Shown: positions 1 through 11,615, counted from the stretch's first letter. The stretch is DNA of 64,000 nt from Diabrotica undecimpunctata (GCF_040954645.1 NC_092804.1:40019753-40083752), one strand, 5' to 3'. Numbers and translations: made by a program. The notes: generated by a model not told the origin, from the letters alone.

Positions 1-934
1 CATCAAAAGGATTAAAGCAAGGATGTTGCTTGTCTCCCACTTTATTTAAAATATACCTCGAAAGTGCTTTAAAAAGATGGAAACAAAAATGCAGGACAAT
101 GGGGATACTATGGTATATACGCTTAACTTTGCAGACGATCAAGTAATAATGGCTCAAGATTATGACGATTTAAACTATATGGCACGAACATTAATTGAAG
201 AATATGATATATGGGGTCTAGAAGTAAATAAAAAGAAAACCGAATACCTGTGCATTGGAGCAGAACAAAAAGATCTCATATTAGACGATAACACTACGAT
301 AAAGCACTGCTGTGACTACAAATACCTAGGTATCACTATTTCACAAGATGGAACATTAGACAAAGCCATAAGAGAGAGAAATATGTCAGGGAGAAAAGCC
401 AGCACAATGTTAAACACCATTTTATGGGACCAATCCATCAGCAAAGAAAATAAAAAAAAGATATATGAGACTATAGTAAAAAGTATCACTTTATACAGCT
501 GTGAGGTATGGCCACTGAACACTGAAAGAACACTGTCAACGCTAAAAGCGACGGAAATGGATTTTTGGAGAAGAGCCTCAGGAAGATCTAGAAGAGAAAG
601 GATTACCAACGAACGCATTAGAGAAATGATGAGAATCAAACGAACAATCACAGATGACCTAACAACAAAACAACGAACACATACAACGTCTAGTTCGGAC
701 ACATACAAAGAATGGACGAACAACGAATGCCAAAAGAAATACTAAAGTGGCAACCAGAAGGAAAGAGAAAACGAGGTAGACCGAGAAAAAGTTGGAGCGA
801 AGGAATAAATAAAGAACTGAGAGGGAGAGGGCCATAGAAGAAGATCTATGTTTAACCGGTCTAAGTGGCGATTGGAAGTCGGAAAACGAAGGAGAATGTT
901 ATAAACCGACAAGTAGTAGTAGTAGTAGTAGTAA
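1..934 (+). pseudogene. 5'-truncated RTE-type LINE, RT C-terminal part
   Basis: This is the 3' half of a non-LTR retrotransposon entering from the left edge. An RT block with a GLKQGCCLSPTLF motif is read from position 9 in one frame. The FADDQ catalytic motif and the thumb follow in another frame from position 77, so there is a frameshift near 77-110. A second shift near 720-745 leads into a basic C-terminus (KRKRGRPRK) typical of RTE-type insect LINEs. The element ends in a short AGT microsatellite (912-932), as RTE elements often end in a simple repeat. The copy is dead. The clade is assigned from remembered family features; RTE is likely but not tested. Confidence 0.75.
912..932 (+). repeat. 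(AGT)n LINE tail
   Basis: Seven AGT units form the 3' tail of the preceding LINE and its boundary with the piggyBac remnant. Confidence 0.85.
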
Positions 935-935
935 A

Positions 936-1095
936 ATGTCTAAAAAGAAACCACTGCAGCCAATGCTATAGGGATATTGTTACCAAGCGTGGAAGACAAA
1001 CAGCACAAAAGGAGACACCACGTGTGTGGACAAAGTGTTTTGCTTGCGCGAAATATTTGTGTTCTAACTGCTCTTTTAAGATGCATTATTATTAG
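936..1095 (+). pseudogene. piggyBac-type transposase, C-terminal Cys-rich domain remnant
   Basis: About 52 residues in one frame end at a TAG (1093-1095) and contain regularly spaced Cys/His residues (HCSQCY, then CFACAKYLCSNC, ending FKMHY). This matches the C-terminal cross-brace zinc domain of piggyBac/PGBD transposases, which binds the element ends. Nothing of the catalytic DDD core is present, and the LINE abuts the domain on its left. Two copies of a ~22-bp motif follow downstream (1,348-1,369 and 1,393-1,414). A TTAA occurs at 1,456-1,459 and again at 1,464-1,467. TTAA is the piggyBac target, so the original right end may lie there. Family assignment rests on the Cys pattern only. Confidence 0.6.
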
Positions 1096-1347
1096 CATTT
1101 AAAGTATGTTAAGTTGTCGACTATTTTTTTGTACCGTTTTTTAGAGTTACGCTACTTGTTAAATAAATATTTGAGCTAGAAAAGCATTTTTATTACACTT
1201 TGGTAAACGACCTTTATAAAAAAGAGTATAATACCATCTAGCTACGGGCTAAAATCATGGAACGAGGCCAAAATTTTAATTTCTCCATATAAAATGTACA
1301 AGCCGAGTGACTGCTTAGGTACACGGCATGCAGGTTTGTTAAGTTAT

Positions 1348-1414
1348 ACTGAGTACCATATATGGCGCTTAATATTTGAACTTATATTCTGGACTGAGTG
1401 CCATATGTGGTACT
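1348..1414 (+). repeat. Two direct ~22-bp subterminal repeats
   Basis: ACTGAGTACCATATATGGCG at 1,348 recurs as ACTGAGTGCCATATGTGGTA at 1,393. The core of each is near-palindromic. The position downstream of the piggyBac domain suggests subterminal transposase-binding repeats, but this is inference. Confidence 0.55.
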
Positions 1415-1469
1415 AAAATGATTCTTTGGCAATGCAAGGAAAAAGAGGCTGGTAGTTAACCTGTTAAAA

Positions 1470-1885
1470 TAAACTCACTAAGGATTTCACTTGGTGTTTT
1501 CTAAAGCCGCCCAACGAAATGCCTGTATACGTATACTGCAACACCTTTAATTAAACTACGCTGCCAGAATATTGTTATGTCAGTCCTCTTTGCTACGGCT
1601 ATAATCGAACATCAGGTGGGTGTTCGCTGACCCTGCGGCTAGTGCGACCTGTTTAGAGACTTGGTTCCGGAAGCGGCGTCAAAATTTCTGCTGAAACCTG
1701 GGAGCCAAGTGAAAACTTATTTTTACTATAAAGTAAGTAAATATGTTATAAATTAATAGTGTTTTTAGTGTTGTTGATTATTTACAAAAAATTGTAAATA
1801 AATTAAAATAAAAACATTGCAATATCATCAAATAAAGAAAACCTTGCGTATTTGACAGCAATTAAAACATTTCTCCTGGTAACTA
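1470..1885. other. Unassigned spacer
   Basis: No coding or repeat structure that I recognise. It is moderately AT-rich, with a slightly GC-richer patch at 1,590-1,700. Confidence 0.5.
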
Positions 1886-1890
1886 ATCTA

Positions 1891-3512
1891 TAATAATAAT
1901 AATAATATTTTATTTCCTTTTTGACAAATGCAATTTGTATAGGATCAGTCACTGTTTAGAAAACAAAATTAGTAAATATAAATGTAAATCTAAAATTACA
2001 CCAAACCTAAGATTACAAGACTAACACAAATAGAAAATGTAAAATTACTAGCATAATATACTAAAAATAATGTCAACTACTTAAATATTCATCAACAGAA
2101 TAAAACGTATTCTGCAATAAAAAATCTTTTAAAGTTAAATTAATTATTTTCATATTCTTACATTTTTTTATTGGCTCGGGTAACTATATAGCTTAGGTAT
2201 ATATATTCTTTGATCTATTATTGCAGGTGAGTAAAAATGCATATTTCCTTTAGAAAAAGGCACATGTAATTTTTGATTCTGCCTTGTATTTATATTGTAC
2301 ATTTGACTATTAGTTTTAAATTTCTCAAGATTTGAATGAATAAAAACACAAACTTCAAAAATATATAAGCACGGCACAGTTAAAAGTTTATATCTAGTAA
2401 AATAACTCTTATAGCTAGTTATTCGAGAAATACCAGCAATACAATGGACTATTCTCTTTTGAGAAAGACTTCACTGAGTTTACAAGACGTACCCAAAAAA
2501 ATTATGCCATACCGCAAACGAGACTCCACCTGAGCCTAATACAGCATAATTAGCTGTTTTTTACTTTTCGAAGTAGGGAAAGTTTATTTTGGAAATAATA
2601 TCATCACATTGCCTTTTCCAGTTGAGACATTCATCAACATACAAACCCAAAAACTTTAGGGATTGAACTTTTTCAATTTGTTTAGAATATATTGATAGTT
2701 CGATATCTAACAGACGTTTCTGTCTATTGTGGAAATGAATAGCATGCGTTTTATCCGCATTAAGATGTAAGTAATTTGAGGAAAACCAATAACTAAGATC
2801 ACACAAAAGTTCGTTACATTTATTTTCAAGAGATATATGTGATTTATCTGATATAAGTATTTAAATATCATCTGCATAAAGTGTAAACTGTACAGCAGAA
2901 TTTATTGAGACAATATCATTTAAGTAAATAAGAAATAATATTGGGCCAATTACACAACCTTGCGGAACAACCATATGAATTTTAATGTAGTCTGATTTGC
3001 AAATATTTACTGATTGTTGGGACATCTGTTAAGGAGACATACTGACGACGTTCTGACGACATTTTAAGAATTTTCGATGTCATCTTGAATGTTCTCGAAC
3101 TACTTGCTCTTTTTCGTCAATGGACTTTTCCTATGTGGGATAAGTCTTTCGTAACAGTATGATCGATACAGTCAAATGCCCTACTGAGATCACAAAAAAT
3201 CCAGACAGGGCATTCATCCGCATCAATATAGTTAGTTAAAGTCTCATAAAATGAATGAACTGCTGTATTTGTAGACTTACCTGCCTGAAAGCCATGCTGA
3301 TATTTAGTAACAATACCGTTCTCCAATAAATAAGAGTTTAATCTGTTAAGATAACAGTATTCGAATAGTTTCGAAAACACTGAAGGGACAGTTATTGGGC
3401 GATAATTGGATCACCTTTCTTATGTACAAGAACGACTTTTCCCACCTTCAGATAATCCGGGAAAATACCATTGCAAAAAGACAAGTTTATTAGAAATGTT
3501 AAAGGTGATAGT
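1891..3512 (-). pseudogene. CR1/L2/Jockey-group LINE, 5'-truncated RT
   Basis: Read on the - strand, this starts within the RT fingers near 3,512 (GIFPDYLKVGKVV). It continues through QHGFQAGKST and DLSRAFDCIDH (3,117-3,380), then VPQGCVIGPILF and the catalytic LYADD (2,860-2,960). The palm/thumb (LHLNADKTHAIHF, 2,561-2,806) follows, then the C-terminus with YNTRQ-like and LYIFEVC motifs (2,168-2,400). At least three frame changes or stops separate these blocks, so the copy is inactive. It ends in (TAA)n on the + strand at 1,891-1,907, the expected simple-repeat tail. The endonuclease domain is missing. Clade placement is from motif style only. Confidence 0.78.
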
Positions 3513-4740
3513 ATGAATGGAATTTTTTATTATTTATAAGATTATATCTAATAAAGATAAGATTTTTGCCAACACACTACACCTATTACTTCTACAATAG
3601 AATTTTATTTTTACATACTTTGCAAAAGTATCACATCACATCCTATTTAATTTTCGACGTTTCTGCTTCCATCTCTACGATTCTTTCTTCTGTTGCTACT
3701 ACAGACTAGCAGTTTAGTGCGAGGCTCTGGAAATCTAAGATTACCTAGATAAAATTAAAATATAAATTTTAGTTGCTAATGTAAAGCTTTAATTTAATAC
3801 GTGTGCTATTAATAAAATAATTTATTTACTCCAGATCAATTTTTTTCTAATCACTCGAAATAATTTATTTATCCATACTACAAATATTTTACTGTTTGTT
3901 TTTCTATTACCTCAAGATTATTTTACTTGCTAATTGGCCTAATAATATAAATATTACATATTACGTGAAAAAATATAAATATAATTTCAAGCCTATTCCC
4001 TATTAAATCATCTGAAAAAATAATGACGATCCTTCACAACAGAGATGCTTGAATATACACTGGTTTACATTAGAAAATATAGTATTAAAAACTACTAATT
4101 ATCTACTAGAAGATCGAACGAATCTTCCTTTTAGAGGAGATTGGAGATTTATTTCGCAGTCATGATTTTAAAATAAAAATGAAAGTTCAGATTCTTAAAA
4201 GCTATATTTTTTCAGTGTTGACATAGAGGTCTACGGTGCTGATACATGAACTCTTACACATCCATATACACTTACGCATCCACAAAAAAAACCGCATTGA
4301 AAATTTAAAACTCGATTTGGCACCCATTTTGAAGCCATTATCAAGAGGGCATTGACGAGGTTTTTTGTATTACTTTTTTCCTTTTATCGATAATTTGTTT
4401 ATAACGACCTTGTTCAAAATTCAAAACTTTCTGACCATTAATTTGTAATATGTAGTCGGGGAAACATTTATTTTCGTCTGAGCAGTTTTACTATTAATAG
4501 TCTTTTTGTTTAACATGTAAGAATTTAATGTTAATGAAGTTATTTAAGTTAGCAGTTTCAATTAACCAATCTATATTTATATGGTGAGTTATCTTATTTT
4601 TGTTTCCACTCTATCGGTTACTTTTTCTTGTAGCTCTTGAAAAAGAATATAAACACATACGAGAGCTCGAAAACTAAAAAATTGTCCTTTAACAGCCCTT
4701 TTATTGACTCCAACCCACCCAAACTCAATATTATATAAAG
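3513..4740. other. AT-rich spacer without recognisable genes
   Basis: No ORF with family resemblance, no clear repeats and no RNA genes seen. Confidence 0.5.
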
Positions 4741-4930
4741 AGCTAAGATTAATACTATTATAACAATTAATATTAAACTCACCAGTCTTCCGGGTTGAAC
4801 CGCGTTGATTTCTATTGCGCTGAGCTTTCGACGCCCTCTCTGATGTCTTCTTCAGGGCTTCCGAGGTCTCAGTCTCCCGAACCCCCAGACACTACTGCAC
4901 TGATCACTGTTCGCTTCACTACAGTAGTGG
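4741..4930 (-). repeat. Penelope-type terminal fragment
   Basis: The first ~65 bp (from AGCTAAGATTAATACTAT to TCTTCCGGGTTGAACCG) recur at 31,986-32,047, so this is a dispersed repeat. On the - strand it contains CTGAAGA (4,855-4,849), a short hairpin and GAAA (4,829-4,826). That arrangement is also found at the 3' side of the Penelope-like element at 29 kb. I infer a pseudo-LTR fragment of a Penelope-like element. No coding part adjoins it. Confidence 0.5.
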
Positions 4931-4934
4931 GCGA

Positions 4935-5755
4935 AAACAAATTACAACACCGCGAGATGAAAGAAAAATTCTAGATTTGTCTTGGCAAATAGAAAACAAC
5001 CTCAAAGGATTTTAACGAAAATGATGCAGGAATCTGGCATCACTATTTCTCCAATGACAGCTCATCGCTGAATAAAGGATCTGTGGTTTTTAACATGTCG
5101 CTCTGGAAAAGGGCCGCTACTCATACCAATCATGAAAAAAAAACGCCTCAATGGGCTAAAGATCAAAATTGGACCATTGATGATTGGAATCAGGTAAATA
5201 ACGATACTTAAAATTGTTTGTTTTTATGTAGTTTACAGTTAAACAATTTGTTGACGATTCTAAAATAATAATAATATTCCAGGTTTATTTTTCGGACGAA
5301 TCTACCGTGCAGATCCTCATGAATAGAGCGTGGTCTATCATAAGCAGTCAGGGAACTGGTAGATTCTCCATTGTAAAAGGAACAATGCAGCAAGACCAGT
5401 ACTTGAGACTACTGCAAACAAAAATGCTTCCTTAAGTTCAGGAGTGATTTCCAAATAAAAGTTTCACGTTTATGCATGACTCTGCATACTCTTGCTTGCT
5501 GAGAACCATATAAAGGTGCTCGACTGGCCTGGCAATTCCCCAGAACTGAATCCAATAGAAAATCTTTGTAAGCTCATGAAGAAAGATATTTCCAATGAAA
5601 TTATAACCACAAGGCGTTAATTGATCGCGCGCTTAATAGCAGTATGGCACAGGAGTGAAACAATTCAACAAAATTGCCAGAAATGCATAGAAAGTATTCC
5701 AAGAAGGTGCCAGGCAATTATTGCTGCAAAGGGTGACACTACCAATTATTAGGCT
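4935..5755 (+). pseudogene. Tc1-like transposase relic with a possible intron
   Basis: Tc1-type DDE transposase fragments can be read on the + strand. They are a helix-turn-helix linker region (ILTKMMQESGITISPMTAHR), YFSDES with the first catalytic Asp near 5,290, FTFMHDSA with the second near 5,470, and [14 protein letters not shown] with the catalytic Glu near 5,535-5,575. The C-terminus (IPRRCQAIIAAKG) ends near 5,750. Stops and frameshifts interrupt every block and the N-terminal DNA-binding domain is lost. Between TGGAATCAG and GTTTATTTTTCG, 89 bases (5,194-5,282) begin GTAAAT and end TTCCAG; removing them joins WNQ to VYFSDE in frame. No terminal inverted repeats were identified. Confidence 0.75.
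5194..5282 (+). other. Putative 89-bp intron in the Tc1-like transposase
   Basis: The segment has GT and AG ends, a TA-rich body and a preserved reading frame across the junction, immediately before the first catalytic Asp. It could instead be a small insertion that happens to be flanked by G residues. Confidence 0.45.
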
Positions 5756-6287
5756 TAACGCCTAATTTTAAGTATATCCATGTAATTACTCGTTTCTTTT
5801 TTAATATTTTCAAACTTTATAAAGTTCTAAATCACAATCAAACAGAATTAAGCACAAACATATGTTGTAAATAAAAAAATTTGAATAAAAATGTGAAAAT
5901 TACTTTTTATCTTTATATTGTAAGGCCGTAAGGTAGAATATAGGATTAGTGAATTTGTTTAGGCAGATATTTACTCACCTATCATTTTTTCTTAGAAATT
6001 GAACAAATTTACTTTTTATTAAGAAATGTTTGATTGATCGGCTTTTGGCAGCAGTGGGTTTTTTGTGACAACATTCAAATTTGATTGGTAGAAAACGGCT
6101 GAAATGAAAGTGATATTTGTGCGTTCTGATTGGTTTAGAAAATTTAGAGAGAGGTTTGAGGTCGATGTAAGTCTAGCCAGGAGAAGAAATAGGTATTGTG
6201 CTATGAAGACCCGAAGACGACACTACATTTTTTCTAATACAAAGGGGCTACTAAGCAGAGTATACATATATTTCAAACAAATACTAC
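5756..6287. other. Unassigned AT-rich spacer
   Basis: Sequence downstream of the Tc1-like relic. An open stretch at 6,104-6,287 has no family resemblance I can name and leads into the LINE scrap that follows. Confidence 0.4.
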
Positions 6288-6377
6288 AAAGCTTTCGTGC
6301 TGCTACTAATATAGTAAGAATAGCCATGATGGTCGCCAACATTCGGTAATGAATGGGCACTCTCAGAAGAAGAAAAA
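6288..6377 (+). pseudogene. 3' scrap of a GAA-tailed LINE
   Basis: The last ~20 codons (SFRAATNIVRIAMMVANIR) and the AGAAGAAGAAAA tail match the 3' ends of the LINEs at 14,766 and 59,890. Both of those also end with a short ...A(N)IR-type C-terminus, a GGCAC motif and GAA repeats. The copy is very strongly 5'-truncated. Confidence 0.65.
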
Positions 6378-8004
6378 ACTACTTGAAAGAAATTAAAACC
6401 AGCCGATGCTATTAAATTAAAATTATGTACTAGAGAAATATAGAATGTGTTGACTATTTATTTAAACATTAAATTAACCACGCAACACGGAAGGGAGATC
6501 TGGAGACCACTAGGTAAAAGAAAATGGATGAATGGCAAGAACAACTTGAAGACATTAGCACAACAGATCATATGAATATGACGACTTGTAATCAAACAAT
6601 GTTAAACTTTTCGGCAAATTGCTATTTTTAGCGAACGATAAAATGGTAAATATGGCAAGAAAAATAATTTCCTAAAAACAAAATACCAATGGTATGTGTG
6701 CACTTTAAACCAGATGTTATTTTATTATAATTCGGCTCTTTTTCCAAAGTCTCTATATTTCAAAAATGAGAAGCGTAAATTTTTCAAAAGATGCTCGGCT
6801 ATTGCTTATAATATTTGACCCCTATTGTTTCTTGTTGCTATGCATTTTTATATTTATGTTTGTAAAAATTTAAAGAGTTTCTGTACAATCAAATAATAAA
6901 CTTTGAATTTAAACCTGGTAGATTTTTGGTTTTATCAATTCTATGAAATGTATGCATTCATTAAAAGTGTGGCTTTCATAACCCATGTTTAATTCGGAAA
7001 TTAAATTCTCATACAGCTTGCCTATTTACAATTTGTGGTTGGGGATTATATAAAACCGTCATTATGATGTCAACGCTCCAAAATTTATTAGAAAATGTGT
7101 ATACATATTTTAAATACATAGTAGTACAAAGTAAAAACAAACGTGGGTTTTTGGGTTTTAAAACAAACTGATGCAGTGTAAAAATTCTGTTTACCTGTCA
7201 AACACAGAGTTCCTTAAAATAAAGATGCTCTAATAATGTATACTGAATCGTAACTAGAAATAATTATCCTTCACCTTTTTTATTTATTGTAGATCTAATT
7301 ATAGAAATTATTTGGTGCCTAGAATGATTTTGGGTTTTCGGATGAAGATAATTTTAGAGGCAATACAAATACGGGTTAGAAAAATCAGAATAAGTTCTTG
7401 GAAGTCTGGAGTAAGAGTATGGAGTGGTTGAATAAGCTTAAATAAATTGCTTTATATTAGACTGAATTTCTATTACTACATTTGATAGCCATTGCTTATT
7501 AACATCTCTGCCTAATGCTCTTGCTAATTTCTACATATCTCCAGCATAATTTCTAGTTCCAAAGCCTAGTTTTCTTTATAACACTTTCTAGGTGTCACTA
7601 TAGTATGTGGTCTAACCCGAGAATGCAGTCTGCCTGAGCAGAACCCATAGCTCTATTATAGTGTGCGGTCTACCGATCACAATCTGAAAATTCCTGGAGG
7701 ATTTGCGCAAAATAATGAAATGCAGGAAACTTTTCTAGAAAAAAATATTTATTCACAAGTAATAAATATTTGGAGGAAAACAAATGTAAAATGAAAAGGG
7801 ACTCTAATAATTTACAAAAAATGCACCTCAACTATTTACAAAAAAAGTTATATGTAACTTAATTATTTAAAAAACGATACGGCCTAATTAATATTAAAGA
7901 AAAAATTCATGCATCTTAATTTAAAAGAGAAAAGCAGTTAAAAAAGTTATACAGGCACCTTAACCAAGAATTTTAAAAATACCCTATCTATACCTCTCTT
8001 ACGT
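6378..8004. other. Mostly unassigned AT-rich sequence
   Basis: No coding similarity recognised. Two related ~23-bp segments occur at 7,598-7,620 and 7,656-7,678 (both contain TATAGT-GTGGTCTA-like cores), 58 bp apart. Their role is unknown. Confidence 0.45.
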
Positions 8005-8415
8005 CTATCTTAAAAACACTTACACGATTGCTTGATTCGCTGTGTGTGCGCTCTTGATACAGTCTATGTAGTGCCTTTGGTGGTTTACCGTGCGATGTTC
8101 GAATCGCAGTCGATTTAGGTTTGCATAAGCAGTCCATTTATGAATGACGAAACCTGCTGCAATCTCCCTTTGGAAGACAAAAAGATAGCGACAGTCTGCC
8201 CCATTTTTTAACCCGAACACCCAAGGGCAGTCGATCCGTACTCCGTGATTTCGTTGGTTTTCCACTTTCCGATTCTGCAGCACTATCTTCTTCCAGCATG
8301 CGTCCTCGGTTGTATTTTTGACGACCAGCGAATCTCGTCTTATCAATTTGAATGAGGTTTGTTCCTATAATCGGGTCTCTTCTCGATAAGATGAACTCCC
8401 AACTCAACTCTCGAT
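8005..8415 (-). pseudogene. Merlin/IS1016-type transposase relic
   Basis: Two overlapping - frames together read as an ISXO2-like DDE transposase. IQIDKTRFAGRQKYNRGR (8,300-8,350) holds the first catalytic Asp. DCPWVFGL (8,200-8,225) matches the PWVFG block. HKWTAYANLNRL (8,120-8,150) matches the second-Asp block, where the usual Ser-Asp is replaced by His-Lys. The NHQRHYID...AHTANQAI block (8,025-8,080) matches the last motif. A frameshift lies near 8,230-8,290. This is the Merlin superfamily of eukaryotic DNA transposons. The right side is cut by an RTE LINE beginning near 8,422. Terminal inverted repeats were not located. Confidence 0.72.
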
Positions 8416-8421
8416 AAGACA

Positions 8422-8838
8422 CAAAAACAAGAATGTATAAAGCAGCAATTAGACCTATATTAACATACACGGCGGAGACAAGACCTGACACATCTAAAAC
8501 GAGACGACTACTAGAAAGAACAGAGATGAAAATAATCCGACGAATATCAGGGAAAAGTCTGTTGGATAGGAAGAGAAACGAAAACATAAGAAGAGCATGC
8601 AATATAGAAGACATAAATGTATGGGTGACATAACGGAAACAAGAGTGGAACTAACACATTAGTAGAATGGCAGAAGATAGGATAGTACGAATAGCACGAA
8701 ATAAGTCACCAAATGGACGAAGTAGTATTGGCAGACCAAGAAAAAGATGGTGTGATAATTTAAACAATTTAGGAGGCCAATATTGAAAAAGAAACAGGCT
8801 TTAAAACCTACATACAAGAAGGAAGAAGAAGAAGAAAT
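8422..8838 (+). pseudogene. 5'-truncated RTE-type LINE tail
   Basis: The C-terminal RT segment begins MYKAAIRPILTYTAETR and continues through RTEMKIIRRISGKSLLDRKR and NIRRACNIEDINVW to a stop at 8,631-8,633. Further C-terminal matter (SIGRPRKRWCDNL near 8,725-8,760) is read after a frameshift. The element ends in a GAA repeat (8,817-8,837). This is a common insect RTE subfamily, distinct from the other GAA-tailed LINEs here. It separates the Merlin relic from the mariner relic. Confidence 0.75.
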
Positions 8839-8839
8839 A

Positions 8840-9780
8840 ATTCAAATATTTGACCTTCTACGGCTGAACAGTATCTCAATCTGTCATAAAAACTTCTGCG
8901 GACATATGTAAGAGTTTCTGCTGTAATAGAATTGGAGACATCTCTTATTCGGTTTGTTAATTCATCCAAATTTTGGGCTCTAGCCTCAGGATGATCGTAG
9001 ATGGTGCTTTTTAAATGTCCCCAGAAAAAGAAGTTCATTAGTGTAAGATCTGGAGATCGCACAGGTCACTTAATATCGCCTGTTTACTGGTAAGTCGGTT
9101 CGGGAAAGTATTGTTTAAGTACTCTCTAATTATTTGGGCGTTGTGAACTAAACAGCCATCTTGATGGAACCAAACATTTTTCAGATTTACATCAGGAAGA
9201 TTAAGAATAGCGGGAAGAACATTGTTCTGTAACAAATCGAGGTGTACTCTACTATTCAAGTTGCCCTCAATAAAAAATGGACCTATTATGTGGTCTCCTA
9301 AAATGCCAGTCCACACGTTAACTTTTTGAGTTGAAGTTGAGTTCGGTAAACAACACTTGTGTGCTGGTTTTTCTGCGCCCAATACCTCGTAATGGAAGGA
9401 TTGTGTCTTTTTCGTTAATGGAAGGATTGTGTCGAAGAATTTCGTTACAGTAACATTGCTAATATCTAACTCCCTAGCAACGCTTCTACTTGAACGTGTT
9501 GAGTCTACCTCGATTGTTGCACAAATTTGTTTATCCCGGTATTCCCTTTCCTCAACTTTTTCCTGTGACGCTTCTTGAGCGCGTGACATTTTCTGCAATT
9601 TTTGAGGCAATAACGACTATCAAAATTTTTAACAATATTATGAACTGACTGTACGCAAGAAATTGGTCTCCCCTCAAAAAACACAGAAAATAAATCTACA
9701 CATTGTTGTCCAGAATTACCACCATAAAACCATTTTATTATTTGAAGCCTTTCTGCGGGCGTATAAAGACATGTTCTTTA
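8840..9780 (-). pseudogene. Mariner-type transposase relic (DUF4817-like N-terminus)
   Basis: On the - strand, an N-terminal helix-turn-helix (TPAERLQIIKWFYGGNSG, near 9,775-9,715) is followed by a second DNA-binding segment (VARELDISNVTVTKF). The catalytic core follows: VNVWTGILGDHIIGPFFIEG, then WFHQDG with the second Asp near 9,155, and SPDLTLMNFFFWGHLKS (9,000-9,060). At the third catalytic position families of this type have PLD or PSD; this copy has LMN, an Asp-to-Asn change. Frameshifts occur near 9,590 and 9,075. The copy is inactive. A related element lies at 31.5 kb. Confidence 0.8.
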
Positions 9781-11459
9781 CAAAAATGAATTAAAAATCT
9801 ACGCTCTTATTGCTTTAAACAACCACTGTATAATGACAAATTATTGGCGACGGGGCAACGGAGGTTCGTGGAAAGTCGACGGCGCGCAGTGTTGCCATAT
9901 AGTAGTATATCTAATTTAAAACTTAACGTACTGTATAATACTTTGTTTTCTAGTTTTTACAATCTTATAGTTCATCACTCGAGCTAGTATAGCGATGACG
10001 AGAAAGGTAAGATGATGAAAATAAATTAATTCCCGTTGACAGTATTTCCGCTACTATTAAACACTTAATATGGTGTTTTTGATTGTCTCTTTGAAGACTT
10101 TAATATGTAATAGTTTTTACAGTTACTTTTGAAATACGGTTAGGACAATCCAGTAACATTTCTTTAATTTTTTATTTATTGGAAAACTATGCAACCAGTA
10201 GTGCTTTATTAGTTTGACGTTTTGTAATGTCACCAAAAGCAGGATTGCCATGTAAGGTCGCCGACCTTATATGCTAAACGGAGGCAGATTCTTTTCAATG
10301 TTAAGGGAGAATAAGAACACATATTCACTGGACGACGTCTTCGTTTATTCCGATCTTTTAATCAAATGTAAAGTGACTTATTCAAAACACTCTATGCTTA
10401 CTCAGCATAAGCTTTACTTAGATAATCATGACACTTTACGTTTAAAAATATAAAACAATATATTAATGTGTACTATACACAATATTGGCCCAATATAATA
10501 AATAATAAATAAAATAATAAATAATATTATTTTCAAAATAATAAATATTATTTTCGTTTTCGCTAAATCCTTTTGAAGATTTTTCTGTTCAAAATTGTCA
10601 TCTTTCTTGAAAGATACTTTCAAAATTTAAATGTTTAAAGCAAATACGATTTAAAAAACATAAAGCATTTACAAAAAAATAAAAACTAGAAAAAGGGGAA
10701 TAGATCTGAGGAATTCGCAATTAAATGTCATTCCGATTTAAACTGAAACTTATTAACCACAACCATATTATTTTCTAAGAACAGATCTTTCAATTTACCG
10801 AATTATGGCGTGCTATGTGCAGTATTAAATTAATTTACAGTTGTTAGATACTGAAGTATTTGTCACCGCGTTTAAAGGTATTTCGTGTAGTAAACAACTT
10901 TATTGCCAGATTTCAATTAGGAAAATAACTGTGTTCATGATACTCCAGGCAACGCACGTCAGCAAACGCTCGTATTAAAAGTAACGATTTGATACTTTTT
11001 ATTATGTTTAATATTGACTCCCAGTTCGGCGGGTACAACTTACTAATACTGGCATATAGATATTTAGTAGTATATTTTAATTTAAATTCGCAAAGCAAAA
11101 AGATTATTTTATGACAGAAAACTAAGAAAATAAATGGATATAAAAGTATACATAATAATTCTCTTTGTATTTTCTCTATGAGAGTTGATTTCTTTAACTA
11201 ATTTTCTTTCTCAGATCTTTCAGGAGTTAATCAGATATTTTTCTTCAAAAAAATATTCCTTGGTCGACTTTCAAGCCTTCAAAACACTTTTTCTTGTAGA
11301 GCCTATCCGTTTCTAAAACCAAACTGTCGACAAATAAACGTCGACTTCAGCTATGCTCTATGCTATAATTTCACTATTTGGGAGAGTGATTCATCGTTTA
11401 AAGGCGCAGAAATGCGGAAGGACGTATGAAAATCCAGTCACGTAAACTCACTTTTATTT
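9781..11459. other. Unassigned AT-rich sequence
   Basis: Open stretches at 10,271-10,453 and 10,913-11,098 resemble no family I know. No RNA genes or repeats seen. Confidence 0.45.
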
Positions 11460-11486
11460 TAACGTTAATTATATTAAGTTTTTACT

Positions 11487-11515
11487 GACGTTTCGATCTC
11501 TATATCCAAAGACCG
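11487..11515 (-). repeat. Inverted copy of the 146-bp repeat core
   Basis: GACGTTTCGATCTCTATATC here is the reverse complement of the core found in each of the three tandem units at 11,616-12,055. Confidence 0.75.
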
Positions 11516-11615
11516 CTTTTAAAGATATAAATGATAGTTATATTTATTTTATTTGTTTATTATTATATATTTTTATAATCCTATATTATTTATTTTCTTT
11601 TATTTTTCTATCTTT

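Noticed and set aside
865..1095. 76-residue ORF with a poly-Val run
   Set aside because: The Val run is the AGT microsatellite tail of a LINE read in frame; only the part after it is meaningful, as a piggyBac remnant.
3275..3285. Minus-strand splice junction CAGGTAAGT
   Set aside because: It lies within LINE coding sequence (QAGKST) and has no pyrimidine tract.
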